9,109 nucleotides of DNA. Origin: CAZOGW01 sp964579415 (GTDB taxonomy: Bacteria > Actinomycetota > Acidimicrobiia > Spongiisociales > UBA5794). Shown here piece by piece: positions 1 through 7,014 of the stretch (positions are counted from its first letter, which is position 1; the number at the start of each line of letters is the position of its first letter). A program made the position numbers and the translations under genes. A model generated the notes under the pieces. The model was not told the origin of the DNA. It made no database searches and saw only the letters and a list, made by a program, of their open reading frames with translations. The stretch lies in the NCBI GenBank assembly GCA_964579415.1, contig CAZOGW010000122.1, positions 1 to 9,109 on the forward strand. Reading direction: 5' to 3'.

Positions 1-1280
1 GCAAGAACCTGGTCGACATCATCCTCACCAACAACGGCTACGAGGTGCACAACCTGGGCATCAAGATCGGCATCCAAGAGATGATCGACAAGGCCGAGGA
101 GGTCGCCGCCGACGCCATCGGCATGAGCGGCCTGCTCGTCAAGAGCACCATCATCATGCGGGAGAACCTCGAGGAGCTCAACCGCCGCGGCCTGGGCACG
201 ACACCGGTGATGCTGGGCGGCGCCGCCCTCACCCGCAAATACGTCGAGAGCGACCTGCGCCAGGTCTACAACGGACCGCTGGTGTACGGCAAAGATGCCT
301 TCACCGGGCTGGGGGTGATGGACAAGCTCGCCGAGATGAAACGCAGCGGCGAGTGGGACCCCACCTTCGGCCGGGAGGAGACGGGGCGCAAGCTGCCCGA
401 GCGCGCCCCCCGCCCTGCCCCTGACCTCGCCGCCGTCCCCAAGCGGTCCCCGGCGGTGGCCACCGACAACCCCGTGCTCAAGCCGCCGTTCCTCGGCTCG
501 AGGGTGGTGAAGGGCCTCTCCATCGACGAGATCGCCGGCTTCGTCAACGAGACGGCGTTGTTCCGCAACCAGTGGCAGTACCGGCCGGAGAAGGGCGAGA
601 CCGACATCGAGTTCAAGGACCGGGTCCGCCCGCTGCTGCGCAGCATGCTCGCCGACGCCGTCGCCGAGGAGTTGCTGGTGCCCCAGGTGGTGTACGGCTA
701 CTTCGCCGTCGGCGCCGACGGCGACGACCTGGTGGTGTTCACCGACGAGACCCGCAGCACCGAGCGGGCCCGTTTCAGCTTCCCCCGCCAGGAGGAGGCG
801 GACTGGCTGTGCATCGCCGACTTTCACCGCCCCGCCGACGGGCCCGAGGTCGACTACGCCGCCTTCCACATCGTGTCGATGGGTCCCCGGGTCTCGGAGC
901 GGACCGCCACCTTGTTCGAGGCGAACCGCTACCAGGACTACCTGTACACCCACGGGCTCGGCTCGGAGATGGCCGAGGCCCTTGCCGAGTACTGGCACAA
1001 GCGCATCCGCACCGAGTGGGGGTTCGTCGGCGAGGACGGTCCCACCCTGGGCGGGCTGTTCCGCCAGAAGTACCGGGGCGGGCGCTACTCGTGGGGCTAC
1101 CCCGCCTGCCCCGATCTGGAGGACAACGAGACCGTCGCCGACCTCCTCGGCGCCTACCGCCTCGGTATCACCGTCGGCGCCGACACCGGGTACCAGTACC
1201 ACCCGGAGCAGACCACGTCGGCCATCATCTGTCACCACCCGCAAGCCAAATACTTCATCGCAAGGGGAGGCCGTCCGTGA
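1..1280 (+). CDS. metH: Cobalamin-dependent methionine synthase, C-terminal part (5' truncated by window edge)
   Basis: The last 425 residues of MetH, which transfers a methyl group from 5-methyl-THF via cobalamin to homocysteine in the cytoplasm. The reading frame enters at base 3 with KNLVDIIL, which in the family directly follows the B12-ligating DxHxxG motif, so that histidine lies just outside the window. Fragment residues 1 to about 110 finish the B12 Rossmann domain: GMSGLL (S42) and LGG (72-73) match the S-x-L and GG segments lining the dimethylbenzimidazole tail. A Pro-rich linker (about 120-160) leads to the AdoMet reactivation domain (about 165-425), with FRNQWQYR (187-194), AEALAEYWH (contains the conserved Glu, about 329), R-x-x-x-GYPACPD (about 361-371) and HHPQAKY (411-417). 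These match the SAM-binding arginine and terminal motifs of E. coli MetH. The protein is complete at the 3' end. Its TGA overlaps the GTG start of metF (GTGA), so the two are co-transcribed and probably translationally coupled. Confidence 0.95.
   Translation, partial: KNLVDIILTNNGYEVHNLGIKIGIQEMIDKAEEVAADAIGMSGLLVKSTIIMRENLEELNRRGLGTTPVMLGGAALTRKYVESDLRQVYNGPLVYGKDAFTGLGVMDKLAEMKRSGEWDPTFGREETGRKLPERAPRPAPDLAAVPKRSPAVATDNPVLKPPFLGSRVVKGLSIDEIAGFVNETALFRNQWQYRPEKGETDIEFKDRVRPLLRSMLADAVAEELLVPQVVYGYFAVGADGDDLVVFTDETRSTERARFSFPRQEEADWLCIADFHRPADGPEVDYAAFHIVSMGPRVSERTATLFEANRYQDYLYTHGLGSEMAEALAEYWHKRIRTEWGFVGEDGPTLGGLFRQKYRGGRYSWGYPACPDLEDNETVADLLGAYRLGITVGADTGYQYHPEQTTSAIICHHPQAKYFIARGGRP
1262..1270 (+). 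promoter_or_regulatory. Shine-Dalgarno sequence of metF
   Basis: AAGGGGAGG lies six bases before the GTG at 1277, inside the last codons of metH. It fixes the metF start at 1277 although the frame stays open far upstream (to about 572) inside metH. Confidence 0.8.
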
Positions 1281-2224
1281 AGGTCATCGAGCATCTCGAC
1301 CGGGCCACCGAGCCCCTCATCAGCTTCGAGATCATCCCGCCGCGGCGCGGCGGCGTGCTCGCCAACCTGCTGACCCTGATCGAGGACCTGGCCCGCTGGG
1401 AGCCGCCGTTCATCGACGTCACCAGCCACACCGCCGAGGTGGAGTACGTGGAGACCCCCTCCGGCTACCAGAAGCGCATCAAGCGCAAGCGGCCCGGCTC
1501 GCTGGGGCTGTGCGCCCTCATCCAGAACAAGTTCGACATCGACGCGGTGCCGCACATCCTCTGCGAGGGATTCACCCGGGAGGAGACCGAGGACTTCCTC
1601 ATCGAGCTGCGCTACCTGGGCATCTCCAACGTCCTCGCCATCCGCGGCGACGCCGTCGACCACACCAAGCCGCTGACGCACGGTCGCAGCCGCAACGACT
1701 ACGCCTCAGACCTCATCGCCCAGATCACCGAGATGAACAAGGGCGTCTACCTGGAGGACCTGCTCGACGCCGAAGCCACCGACTTCTGCGTCGGCGCCGC
1801 CGGCTACCCGGAGAAACACTTCGAGGCGCCCAACCTCAAGACCGACATCGCCAACGTGGCCCGCAAGGTCGCCGCCGGCGCCGACTACGTGGTCACCCAG
1901 ATGTTCTTCGACAACTCCCACTACTTCCGCTTCGTCGAGGAGTGCCGTGCCCAGGGCATCGGGGTGCCCATCATCCCCGGTGTCAAGGTGCTGTCGACCA
2001 GGCGGCAGGTCACCGCCCTCCCCCGCACCTTCCATTGCGACATCCCCTCGGAGTTGGCCGACGAGGTGCTCGCCGCCGACGACAAGGCGATACCCGCCAT
2101 CGGCGTCGAGTGGGCGACCCAGCAGACCAGGGAACTGCTCGAAGCCGGGGTGCCGTCGGTGCACTTCTACGTGATGCAGAGCGCCCGGCTGGTGAACGGG
2201 GTGCTGGAGAAGCTGAGCCTTTGA
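1277..2224 (+). CDS. metF: 5,10-methylenetetrahydrofolate reductase (MTHFR)
   Basis: A 315-residue TIM-barrel flavoprotein that reduces 5,10-methylene-THF to 5-methyl-THF, the methyl donor for the MetH encoded just upstream. Visible family motifs: SFEIIPPRRGG (residues 16-26; E18 corresponds to the catalytic Glu of E. coli MetF), LRYLGISNVLAIRGD (111-125; D125 matches the Asp that tunes FAD), GYPEKHFEAPN (176-186), TQMFFDN (207-213; Q208 in the folate-binding position), IIPGVKVLS (232-240) and a C-terminal HFYVMQSARL (296-305). The segment after YASDL, with MNKGVYLEDLL (153-163), is an insertion relative to E. coli MetF but usual in a second branch of bacterial MTHFRs. Length is normal for a bacterial single-domain enzyme. 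The GTG start is chosen for its strong ribosome binding site and the 4-base overlap with the metH stop; longer in-frame versions would be an Arg/Pro-rich shadow of metH. Confidence 0.95.
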   Translation: MKVIEHLDRATEPLISFEIIPPRRGGVLANLLTLIEDLARWEPPFIDVTSHTAEVEYVETPSGYQKRIKRKRPGSLGLCALIQNKFDIDAVPHILCEGFTREETEDFLIELRYLGISNVLAIRGDAVDHTKPLTHGRSRNDYASDLIAQITEMNKGVYLEDLLDAEATDFCVGAAGYPEKHFEAPNLKTDIANVARKVAAGADYVVTQMFFDNSHYFRFVEECRAQGIGVPIIPGVKVLSTRRQVTALPRTFHCDIPSELADEVLAADDKAIPAIGVEWATQQTRELLEAGVPSVHFYVMQSARLVNGVLEKLSL

Positions 2225-2231
2225 GCATCTC

Positions 2232-2245
2232 AGTATTCAGTATTC
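2232..2245 (+). repeat. Tandem 7-bp repeat AGTATTC x2 in the metF-downstream spacer
   Basis: Two perfect adjacent copies of AGTATTC (2232-2238, 2239-2245) form a small AT-rich island in very GC-rich sequence. They lie in the 48-base gap between the metF stop and the next start. This could be part of a promoter for the downstream gene (TTGAGC at 2221 is a weak -35-like sequence, but no well-spaced -10 is evident) or a slippage product. Function unknown. Confidence 0.35.
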
Positions 2246-2272
2246 GGTACGAGTCGGACCTAGCCTGAGCGG

Positions 2273-3262
2273 ATGACTGCTGAAGAACCGGATCCGGCGC
2301 GGACTTCGAGGTGGGGCTGGGTCATCATCGTCGGCGCCGTCCTCGTGCTCGTCGTTGGTCTCTACGTGGCGCTCCGGCCCGCCGCCGACTCCGGGGACAC
2401 CAACGGCGCCACCGCGGGAGACGTGACCACCACCGCCCCACCGGCGCCGAGCACACCGCCGGCGACGGAGCCGCCACCGCCCCTGGCAGCCGGGACGGAC
2501 GGGCTCGACTGGATCACGGCCGTCGACGGTGTCGGAGTGCTCGGCTCGGACGGGCGGGTGCTGATGGAGAGCCCGTTCTCGCTGTCGTGGGACAAGCGGG
2601 CGGCGTGGGACGGCGGCGACGGCTTCGCCTACGTGGGCGACGATCGCACCTTGTGGTGGGCACGACCCTCCGCCACCGAAGCGGTGCTCGACCTGGCAGA
2701 CGTGGACTTCCTGTGGGCGCTCGTCGACGTGACCACGACCGACGACGGCCCGGTGGCGATCCTGCGCGATCCGCTGGCCGACGCCGGGCCCGACGGGCTG
2801 CGCTGGGTGGCGCTGGAGACGGGCGAGGACGTGCCTGCGGTCGAGGGCGTGCTGGACACCCCCTCGACCGAGTGGCTCGGCATCCGCTTCGGAGCCCAGG
2901 GACGGTGGGCCGGCATCGACCAGCCCGACTGGTCCCAGGTTGAGTTCGGCGCCGACGGGGTCCCGGTCCCTCCCTACCCGCTGCCCGAGTTGGTGATCAC
3001 CGACGACGGCGGCGAGGAACTGCTGCGCCTCGAGCTGGGCGACTTCGACAATCCCATCGCCATGCTGCACGACTTCGACGGGCGCCGGCTCATCGTCTCC
3101 GTCGAGGCGATGGAGCCGGCGACGGGCATCCGCGGCGTCCACATCGTCGACCTGGAGTGCGCCGATTGCACCACCACCATCTCGACCGGCGGCCCCGACT
3201 CGTTCGACCTGGTCGGCGTGCTGGAGAGCAGCGGCCCGGTGACAGTGACGGCGCTGGGCTAG
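2273..3262 (+). CDS. Hypothetical membrane-anchored protein with large exported domain
   Basis: A 329-residue protein that I do not recognise. A short acidic/basic N-terminus is followed by one membrane helix (about residues 14-34, WGWVIIVGAVLVLVVGLYVAL). A Thr/Pro-rich low-complexity linker (about 40-72) leads to an acidic, Trp- and Gly-rich domain (73-329). No cleavable signal-peptide site is obvious, so it is probably a type II anchored protein facing outward. Short alternating segments such as DGLDWITAVDGVGVLGSDGRV and FAYVGDDRTLWWA are reminiscent of beta-propeller blades, but no diagnostic repeat is clear. The only cysteines I see are a CADC pair near the C-terminus (296-299). The ATG at 2273 has only a weak GAGCGG upstream. 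It follows metF by 48 bases, so it may ride on the met operon or have its own promoter. It converges on the large cell-wall gene with a 15-base gap and no visible terminator. It is real by codon pattern (G/C third positions) and coherent composition; function unknown. Confidence 0.8.
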   Translation: MTAEEPDPARTSRWGWVIIVGAVLVLVVGLYVALRPAADSGDTNGATAGDVTTTAPPAPSTPPATEPPPPLAAGTDGLDWITAVDGVGVLGSDGRVLMESPFSLSWDKRAAWDGGDGFAYVGDDRTLWWARPSATEAVLDLADVDFLWALVDVTTTDDGPVAILRDPLADAGPDGLRWVALETGEDVPAVEGVLDTPSTEWLGIRFGAQGRWAGIDQPDWSQVEFGADGVPVPPYPLPELVITDDGGEELLRLELGDFDNPIAMLHDFDGRRLIVSVEAMEPATGIRGVHIVDLECADCTTTISTGGPDSFDLVGVLESSGPVTVTALG

Positions 3263-3277
3263 ACGCGACCTCGGCCG

Positions 3278-6200
3278 CTACGACCTGCCGGCAGGCCATC
3301 GCAGCCGGCGGGTACGGGCCAGGTTGACCAGGGTGGCGCCCACCATCAGCCAGGTGAAGGCGAGGACCACCAGGCGGGACGACTCGATACCGGACTGAGG
3401 CAGGTCGTCTCCGCCGCCGCCGCCGGCGATCGTGGTGCTGGTGGTGCTGCTGGTGGTGGTCGTGGTGCCTCCGGGGTCGGTGGTGGTGGTCGTCGTGGAG
3501 CCGTCGGGCGGGTCGTCCGGTCCGGCGACGACGACGTAGGTGACGGTCACGGTGACGGTGTGGCCGGCGTAGTCGGTGGCGGTGCAGTTGATGGTCTTCT
3601 CCCCCACCCCGGTGGTGTCGAGCGGGTCGCAGCCGGACTCGGCGATACCGGAAGAGGCGTCGGAGGCCTCGATGTTCACCTCGGCGGTCCCGCCGACGAC
3701 TATCTCGTCGGGCTCGACGGTCACCACGAGGGTGGGCACCTGCCGGTCGATGCGGATGGTCAGCGAGATGGGGTCCTCGCTGATCCCGGAGGGGTGGCGG
3801 CTGGCGACCCAGAGCACGTTGACACCGTCCTCGAGGCTCAGCGGGCCCACCCTGCCGATGGTGATCCAGCCGGCACGGGCGATGGCGGCGGGGTCCTCGG
3901 GGTCGAGCAGGAAGCAGGCCTCGTCGGGGAGGTCGTCGAAGCTACGCGGCGCCGGGTCCGGGTTCACCGCGCAACGCACCTCGGCGCCGTCGGGACCGGA
4001 CACCACCACGGCGACATCGGAGCTGTACCAGCCGTTGTCGCCGTCGGGCTCGGGCGGGTCGAAGCTCACCGTCGTCATCGGGGTGGTGCGCTGGATCTGG
4101 AAGGTGCGGGCCACCGGGGCCTCGGTGTTGCCGGCCTCGTCGCGGCTGGCGGCGTAGACGACGTGGGAGCCCTCGGCCTCCACCACGGCGGAGTCGCAGG
4201 GGGCGTCGGGGAGGTCGGTGAAGCTGAGGGGCTGGGTGGGCGGGTTGAGCACGCACCGGGTCTCCACGATGTCGTCGGAGATGCCGCCCACCGTCACCGT
4301 CACCGGCGACACGTACCAGTTGTTGGCCCCGTCGGGTTGGGGCGGGTCCAGGGTGATCCCCGTGGTCGGGGCCGTGGTGTCGATGCGGAACGCCGTCTGG
4401 CGCATGGTCTCGGCGTTGCCCGCCGGGTCCTTCGCCGCCCAGTAAAGGGCATGGTCGCCGTCGTCGAGCACCAGCCTCACCGAACACGGCGGTCCGGGGA
4501 GGTCGCCGAAGCCGCCGGGTGGGGAGGCCGGGTCGAGGGCGCAGCGCAGCTCCGCCGAGCCGTCGTCGACGAACATGCTGACCACCACCGGCGACCGGTA
4601 CCAGCCGTTGTCACCGTCGGGCTGGAACGGCGTGAGCGAGGCGAAGCTCTGCGGGAAGGTCCTGTCGACCTTGAACTCGGCGCTCGCCAGCACGCTGAAG
4701 TGGCCGGCGCCGTCCATGGTGCCGCCGAAGTAGCGGTGTTCCCCGTCGGTGCCGACGGCGCCCATGAAACACGGCGGCGGGGGCAGGTCCTGCACCGACC
4801 CGGGGGTGGGGGACGGATCGAGGGCGCACCGGACCTGCCCGATGCCGCTGGCGTTGTCGGTGCCGGTGACGCCGACCTGCACCGGGCTGACGTACCAGCC
4901 GTTCTCCCCGTCCGGCGCGGGCGGGACCAGCGTCACCGCCGCCGAGGGCGGTGTCATGTCGATGCCGAAGGTGTTGACGGTGAGGGCGTCGAAGTTCCCC
5001 GCCACGTCGTCGCTGGCGGCGTACAGGGTGTGACGCCCCTCGGTCGACACGGGGACCGTGGAGCAGGGGCCGGGTAGGTCGCGGAAGTCGGCGGGCGCCA
5101 CCGGCGGGTCGAGGGCGCAGCGGGTCTCGGCGATGCCGCTGCCCGGCGGGATGTCGTCGCCGCCGAGCAGGATCGTCACCGGCTCCCAGTACCAGTCACC
5201 GAGCCCGGTGGGGTTCGCCGGGAACCGCGACAGCGCCGTGATCGGCGGCGTCCGGTCGATGCGGAACGTCCGGCTCGCTACCACGCTCATGTTGCCCTCG
5301 CGGTCGATGGACGCGGCGTACACCTGGTGCTCCCCGTCGCTTCCGACCGACGTCAGGCTGCACTGACCGGCGGGGAGGTCGTTGTACGTCGATGGCGGCG
5401 TCACCGGGTCGGCCACGCAGCGTGTCTGCGCCACGCCGCTGTTGTCGTCGGTGCTCGCGATATCGAGGCCCACCGGAGTGATGTACCAGCCGGCATTCCC
5501 GGTGGGCTCCGGTGGATCGAGTTCGATGGCGGTCACCGGCGGGACTTCGTCGAGGCAGTTGGCGGTGACGCAGTGGAGCACCTTGAGATCGCCCATGGTG
5601 ATATCCCGATAGCTGACCACCGGGTTGCCGAAACCGTCAAGTGCCAGCGAGGGCCACTCGCCCACCTCAGAGCTGCCGAGATCGGGCACGGCGAACTTCT
5701 CGTCGCCGCCGGCACAGTTGGGGTCGTTGCAGGTGACGACCTTGAGACGGGAGTTGCCGGAGGTCCGGTAGGCGATGACCGGGTTCCCTGCGGAGTTGAG
5801 CACCATCGACGTCTCGGTGGCGAACGCGGCGCCGCCCTCGTCCACGATGGAGCGGACGTTGTCTTCCAACGGAGAACAGAACAAGGTATAGCAGTGCACC
5901 AAGTTGAGCCAGGTGTTGAACTGGGTCCCGTAGCTGATGACCGGGAAGCCCGAGGCATCCAGTCGCAGCGACACCCCCGACCCCGTCCTGAAGTCGTTGT
6001 CGACCACGGTCAGACTGAAGAAGCTGCAGCTCGGGTTGCCACATCGGGCCAGGTGGAGCGCAGCTTGACTGGCGGAGGCGCCCCGGTAAGCGACGACGGG
6101 CAGGTCGCCGGCTTCCAGGACCATCGAAAGGTCCTCGATTTCGATGCCGTTGTGTAGCCCGAGGCCCGACGCCGGACCGGCGCAGTCAACATCGGTGCAA

Positions 6201-6742
6201 AAGGCGACGTTCAGCGACGGCAGGGTTGCCACGTAGAAGGCTATGGCGGGGAGGCCGGCTGAGGTGAGGGCCAGAGATGGGTAGAGGCCCTCGTCGATCT
6301 GTGGCAAGTCGAAGACAACCGAGATCACGTTGGTCTCGTCATCGGAGCAGCTCGGGTCGTAGCAGTGCAGGAACCTGAGGTCGCCACGGGTGGCGTCGTA
6401 ATAGGCCACCATCGGGTTCCCTATGCCATCAAGCACAAGGGACGGGTAGAGCCCGACGTTGCCGCTGCTGTCAGGCCGGCTGATGACGTTGGTGGATGGA
6501 TTGGCGCAGCTGGGGTCGCCGCAGCGCAGGACCTTGAGGTCGCCGTTGCCGACGTCGTAGTAGGCCACCACCGGGTTGCCGGCGGCGTCGAGCACCAGGG
6601 ACGAGTGCTGGCCGACGTTGCCGGCGGTGTCCGGGCTGACGATCACATTGGCGGCCGATGCCGGAGCCATCGGGAGCACCGCGCCCGTCGCGACGAACGC
6701 CAGCGCCAGGACCAACCGGAGCACACGGCGGCGCCGGGTCAT
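3278..6742 (-). CDS. Large secreted repeat protein with LPxTG-like cell-wall anchor (putative propeller plus Ig/OmpL47-like repeats)
   Basis: 1154 residues from the chosen ATG at 6742. A start 33 bases upstream (6775) is in frame, but it lacks a good ribosome binding site and would put 11 extra residues before the signal peptide. Layout: signal peptide 1-30 (RRRR n-region, hydrophobic core, ASA|A cleavage); seven repeats of 50-55 residues (32-399) with the pattern SLVLDxxGNPVVAYYD...GDLKVL-C-x4-C; six repeats of 95-115 residues (400-999) with NGWYxSPV, TRCxLDP, DLP...C, Y-AAS-D-AGN and FRID; one HYR-like domain (1000-1072, INCTATDYAGHT); a Thr/Gly linker (1073-1113); LPQSG (1114-1118); membrane helix 1124-1142; basic tail. 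It is exported, probably sortase-anchored or membrane-held, and likely a surface adhesion, matrix or binding protein. No catalytic motif is seen. Paired cysteines in almost every repeat suggest disulfides formed outside the cell. It is monocistronic and divergent from the thiamine operon. Confidence 0.9.
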   Translation of the reverse strand: MTRRRRVLRLVLALAFVATGAVLPMAPASAANVIVSPDTAGNVGQHSSLVLDAAGNPVVAYYDVGNGDLKVLRCGDPSCANPSTNVISRPDSSGNVGLYPSLVLDGIGNPMVAYYDATRGDLRFLHCYDPSCSDDETNVISVVFDLPQIDEGLYPSLALTSAGLPAIAFYVATLPSLNVAFCTDVDCAGPASGLGLHNGIEIEDLSMVLEAGDLPVVAYRGASASQAALHLARCGNPSCSFFSLTVVDNDFRTGSGVSLRLDASGFPVISYGTQFNTWLNLVHCYTLFCSPLEDNVRSIVDEGGAAFATETSMVLNSAGNPVIAYRTSGNSRLKVVTCNDPNCAGGDEKFAVPDLGSSEVGEWPSLALDGFGNPVVSYRDITMGDLKVLHCVTANCLDEVPPVTAIELDPPEPTGNAGWYITPVGLDIASTDDNSGVAQTRCVADPVTPPSTYNDLPAGQCSLTSVGSDGEHQVYAASIDREGNMSVVASRTFRIDRTPPITALSRFPANPTGLGDWYWEPVTILLGGDDIPPGSGIAETRCALDPPVAPADFRDLPGPCSTVPVSTEGRHTLYAASDDVAGNFDALTVNTFGIDMTPPSAAVTLVPPAPDGENGWYVSPVQVGVTGTDNASGIGQVRCALDPSPTPGSVQDLPPPPCFMGAVGTDGEHRYFGGTMDGAGHFSVLASAEFKVDRTFPQSFASLTPFQPDGDNGWYRSPVVVSMFVDDGSAELRCALDPASPPGGFGDLPGPPCSVRLVLDDGDHALYWAAKDPAGNAETMRQTAFRIDTTAPTTGITLDPPQPDGANNWYVSPVTVTVGGISDDIVETRCVLNPPTQPLSFTDLPDAPCDSAVVEAEGSHVVYAASRDEAGNTEAPVARTFQIQRTTPMTTVSFDPPEPDGDNGWYSSDVAVVVSGPDGAEVRCAVNPDPAPRSFDDLPDEACFLLDPEDPAAIARAGWITIGRVGPLSLEDGVNVLWVASRHPSGISEDPISLTIRIDRQVPTLVVTVEPDEIVVGGTAEVNIEASDASSGIAESGCDPLDTTGVGEKTINCTATDYAGHTVTVTVTYVVVAGPDDPPDGSTTTTTTDPGGTTTTTSSTTSTTIAGGGGGDDLPQSGIESSRLVVLAFTWLMVGATLVNLARTRRLRWPAGRS
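3389..3403 (-). other. LPQSG sortase-like sorting signal
   Basis: Encodes LPQSG, a variant of LPxTG with Ser for Thr. It is followed by five residues (IESSR), a hydrophobic stretch of about 19 residues (LVVLAFTWLMVGATLVNLA) and the basic tail RTRRLRWPAGRS. This is the order of a cell-wall sorting signal. The Ser substitution and the 12-residue tail leave open whether a sortase cleaves it or the helix simply anchors the protein. Confidence 0.65.
3428..3496 (-). repeat. GTG/ACC trinucleotide-rich tract encoding the poly-Thr linker
   Basis: A near-microsatellite of ACC/ACG/AGC codons on the minus strand encodes TTTTTT-DPGG-TTTTT-SS-TT-S-TT, followed by five glycines. Such a flexible, possibly glycosylated stalk spaces the folded domains from the membrane/wall anchor. 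The tract is a likely site of slippage length variation between strains (inference). Confidence 0.7.
3746..5545 (-). repeat. Six tandem OmpL47/Ig-like repeats (about 95-115 codons each) within the cell-wall protein
   Basis: Units, in coding order: 5255-5545, 4958-5254, 4664-4957, 4379-4663, 4091-4378 and 3746-4090. Each starts with (R/T)TxP, then PPxPxGxNGWYxSPV, a short acidic segment often with SGI, (T)RCxLDP, DLPxxxC, GxHxxYAASxDxAGN and F-x-ID. The first Cys (RC) and the second (after DLP) are present in all six, suggesting an intra-domain disulfide. The NGWY..SPV...GxHxVxYxSxDxAGN signature is that of OmpL47-type beta-domains common in bacterial surface proteins. The sixth unit carries an insertion of about 20 residues after its second Cys and has lost AGN. 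Confidence 0.85.
5546..6649 (-). repeat. Seven tandem ~53-codon repeats with C-x4-C (putative seven-bladed beta-propeller)
   Basis: Units in coding order: 6491-6649, 6332-6490, 6167-6331, 6014-6166, 5864-6013, 5699-5863 and 5546-5698. The consensus is NVxxxPDxxGNVGxxxSLVLD followed by xxGNPVVAYYD, then GDLKVLxCxDPxC. All seven keep the two cysteines spaced C-x4-C (CGDPSC, CYDPSC, CTDVDC, CGNPSC, CYTLFC, CNDPNC, CVTANC). Units 1, 2 and 7 are closest to consensus; 3-5 have diverged. Unit length and the count of seven suit a closed beta-propeller, but that is inference from the pattern alone. Confidence 0.85.
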
Positions 6743-6897
6743 CGCCCGTCCCGACCTCGAGGACCGGCCCGACATGAGCGGGCCCGCGATGCGCAGGCCC
6801 GCGCGACGACCGCGGCGGCTGCCATGGGTGGGAAGCTATCAACGTGCCTCCCGGCCGTGGGGGCCGTCTTTCGGGCAGCCTGGCTTCCCGGGGCGTC

Positions 6898-6903
6898 TAC
6901 ACT
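6898..6903 (+). promoter_or_regulatory. Putative -10 element of the thiamine operon
   Basis: TACACT matches the actinobacterial -10 pattern TAnnnT and would start transcription near 6909-6911, just before the riboswitch aptamer. No convincing -35 stands out 16-18 bases upstream, so this is a positional inference. Confidence 0.4.
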
Positions 6904-6913
6904 CGGTACCTGA

Positions 6914-7012
6914 CCCACCCCGGGGAGCTCGGGAAGGCCGAGCTGAGAGGGTGACCCGTACGACGTCACCGACCCGTGGAACCTGATCCGGGTAATACCG
7001 GCGAGAGGAAGC
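6914..7012 (+). promoter_or_regulatory. TPP riboswitch (THI element)
   Basis: Carries the hallmark aptamer sequences: GGGGAGC, CTGAGA (6943-6948) and CCTGATCCGGGTAATACCGG (6982-7001), followed by the G-rich end GCGAGAGGA. Helices visible by eye: GCTCGG/CCGAGC (6927-6932 with 6938-6943), GGTGAC/GTCACC (6950-6955 with 6965-6970, a variable-arm hairpin) and CCGG/CCGG (6988-6991 with 6998-7001). It senses thiamine pyrophosphate. The last conserved bases overlap the Shine-Dalgarno sequence of the next gene, and I see no separate terminator/antiterminator before the start codon. Control is therefore probably at translation initiation: TPP binding hides the ribosome binding site and lowers thiN and, by coupling, thiB expression. 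Confidence 0.96.
7003..7010 (+). promoter_or_regulatory. Shine-Dalgarno of thiN, embedded in the riboswitch
   Basis: GAGAGGAA lies four bases before the GTG at 7015 and coincides with the 3' conserved strand of the TPP aptamer. It decides the start: an upstream in-frame GTG at 6976 is inside the aptamer and has no such site. The identical octamer recurs before thiB (7690-7697). Confidence 0.8.
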
Positions 7013-7014
7013 GC

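Noticed and set aside
572..1276. Long N-terminal extension in frame with metF
   Set aside because: The extension is an Arg/Pro/Gly-rich shadow of metH in another frame; metF homology begins at the GTG at 1277, which has a strong ribosome binding site.
3560..5077. 505-codon open frame on the plus strand opposite the repeat protein
   Set aside because: It is a Gly/Val/His/Arg-rich antisense shadow created by the GC-rich tandem repeats; it has no motifs, and the minus strand carries the coherent protein.
6743..6775. Longer start (ATG at 6775) for the cell-wall protein
   Set aside because: It is in frame but has no good ribosome binding site and would add 11 residues before a canonical RRRR signal-peptide n-region; kept only as an alternative.
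6976..7014. Upstream GTG start giving thiamine pyrophosphokinase 13 extra residues
   Set aside because: This GTG lies within the TPP riboswitch aptamer and has no ribosome binding site; the GTG at 7015 has GAGAGGAA four bases upstream.
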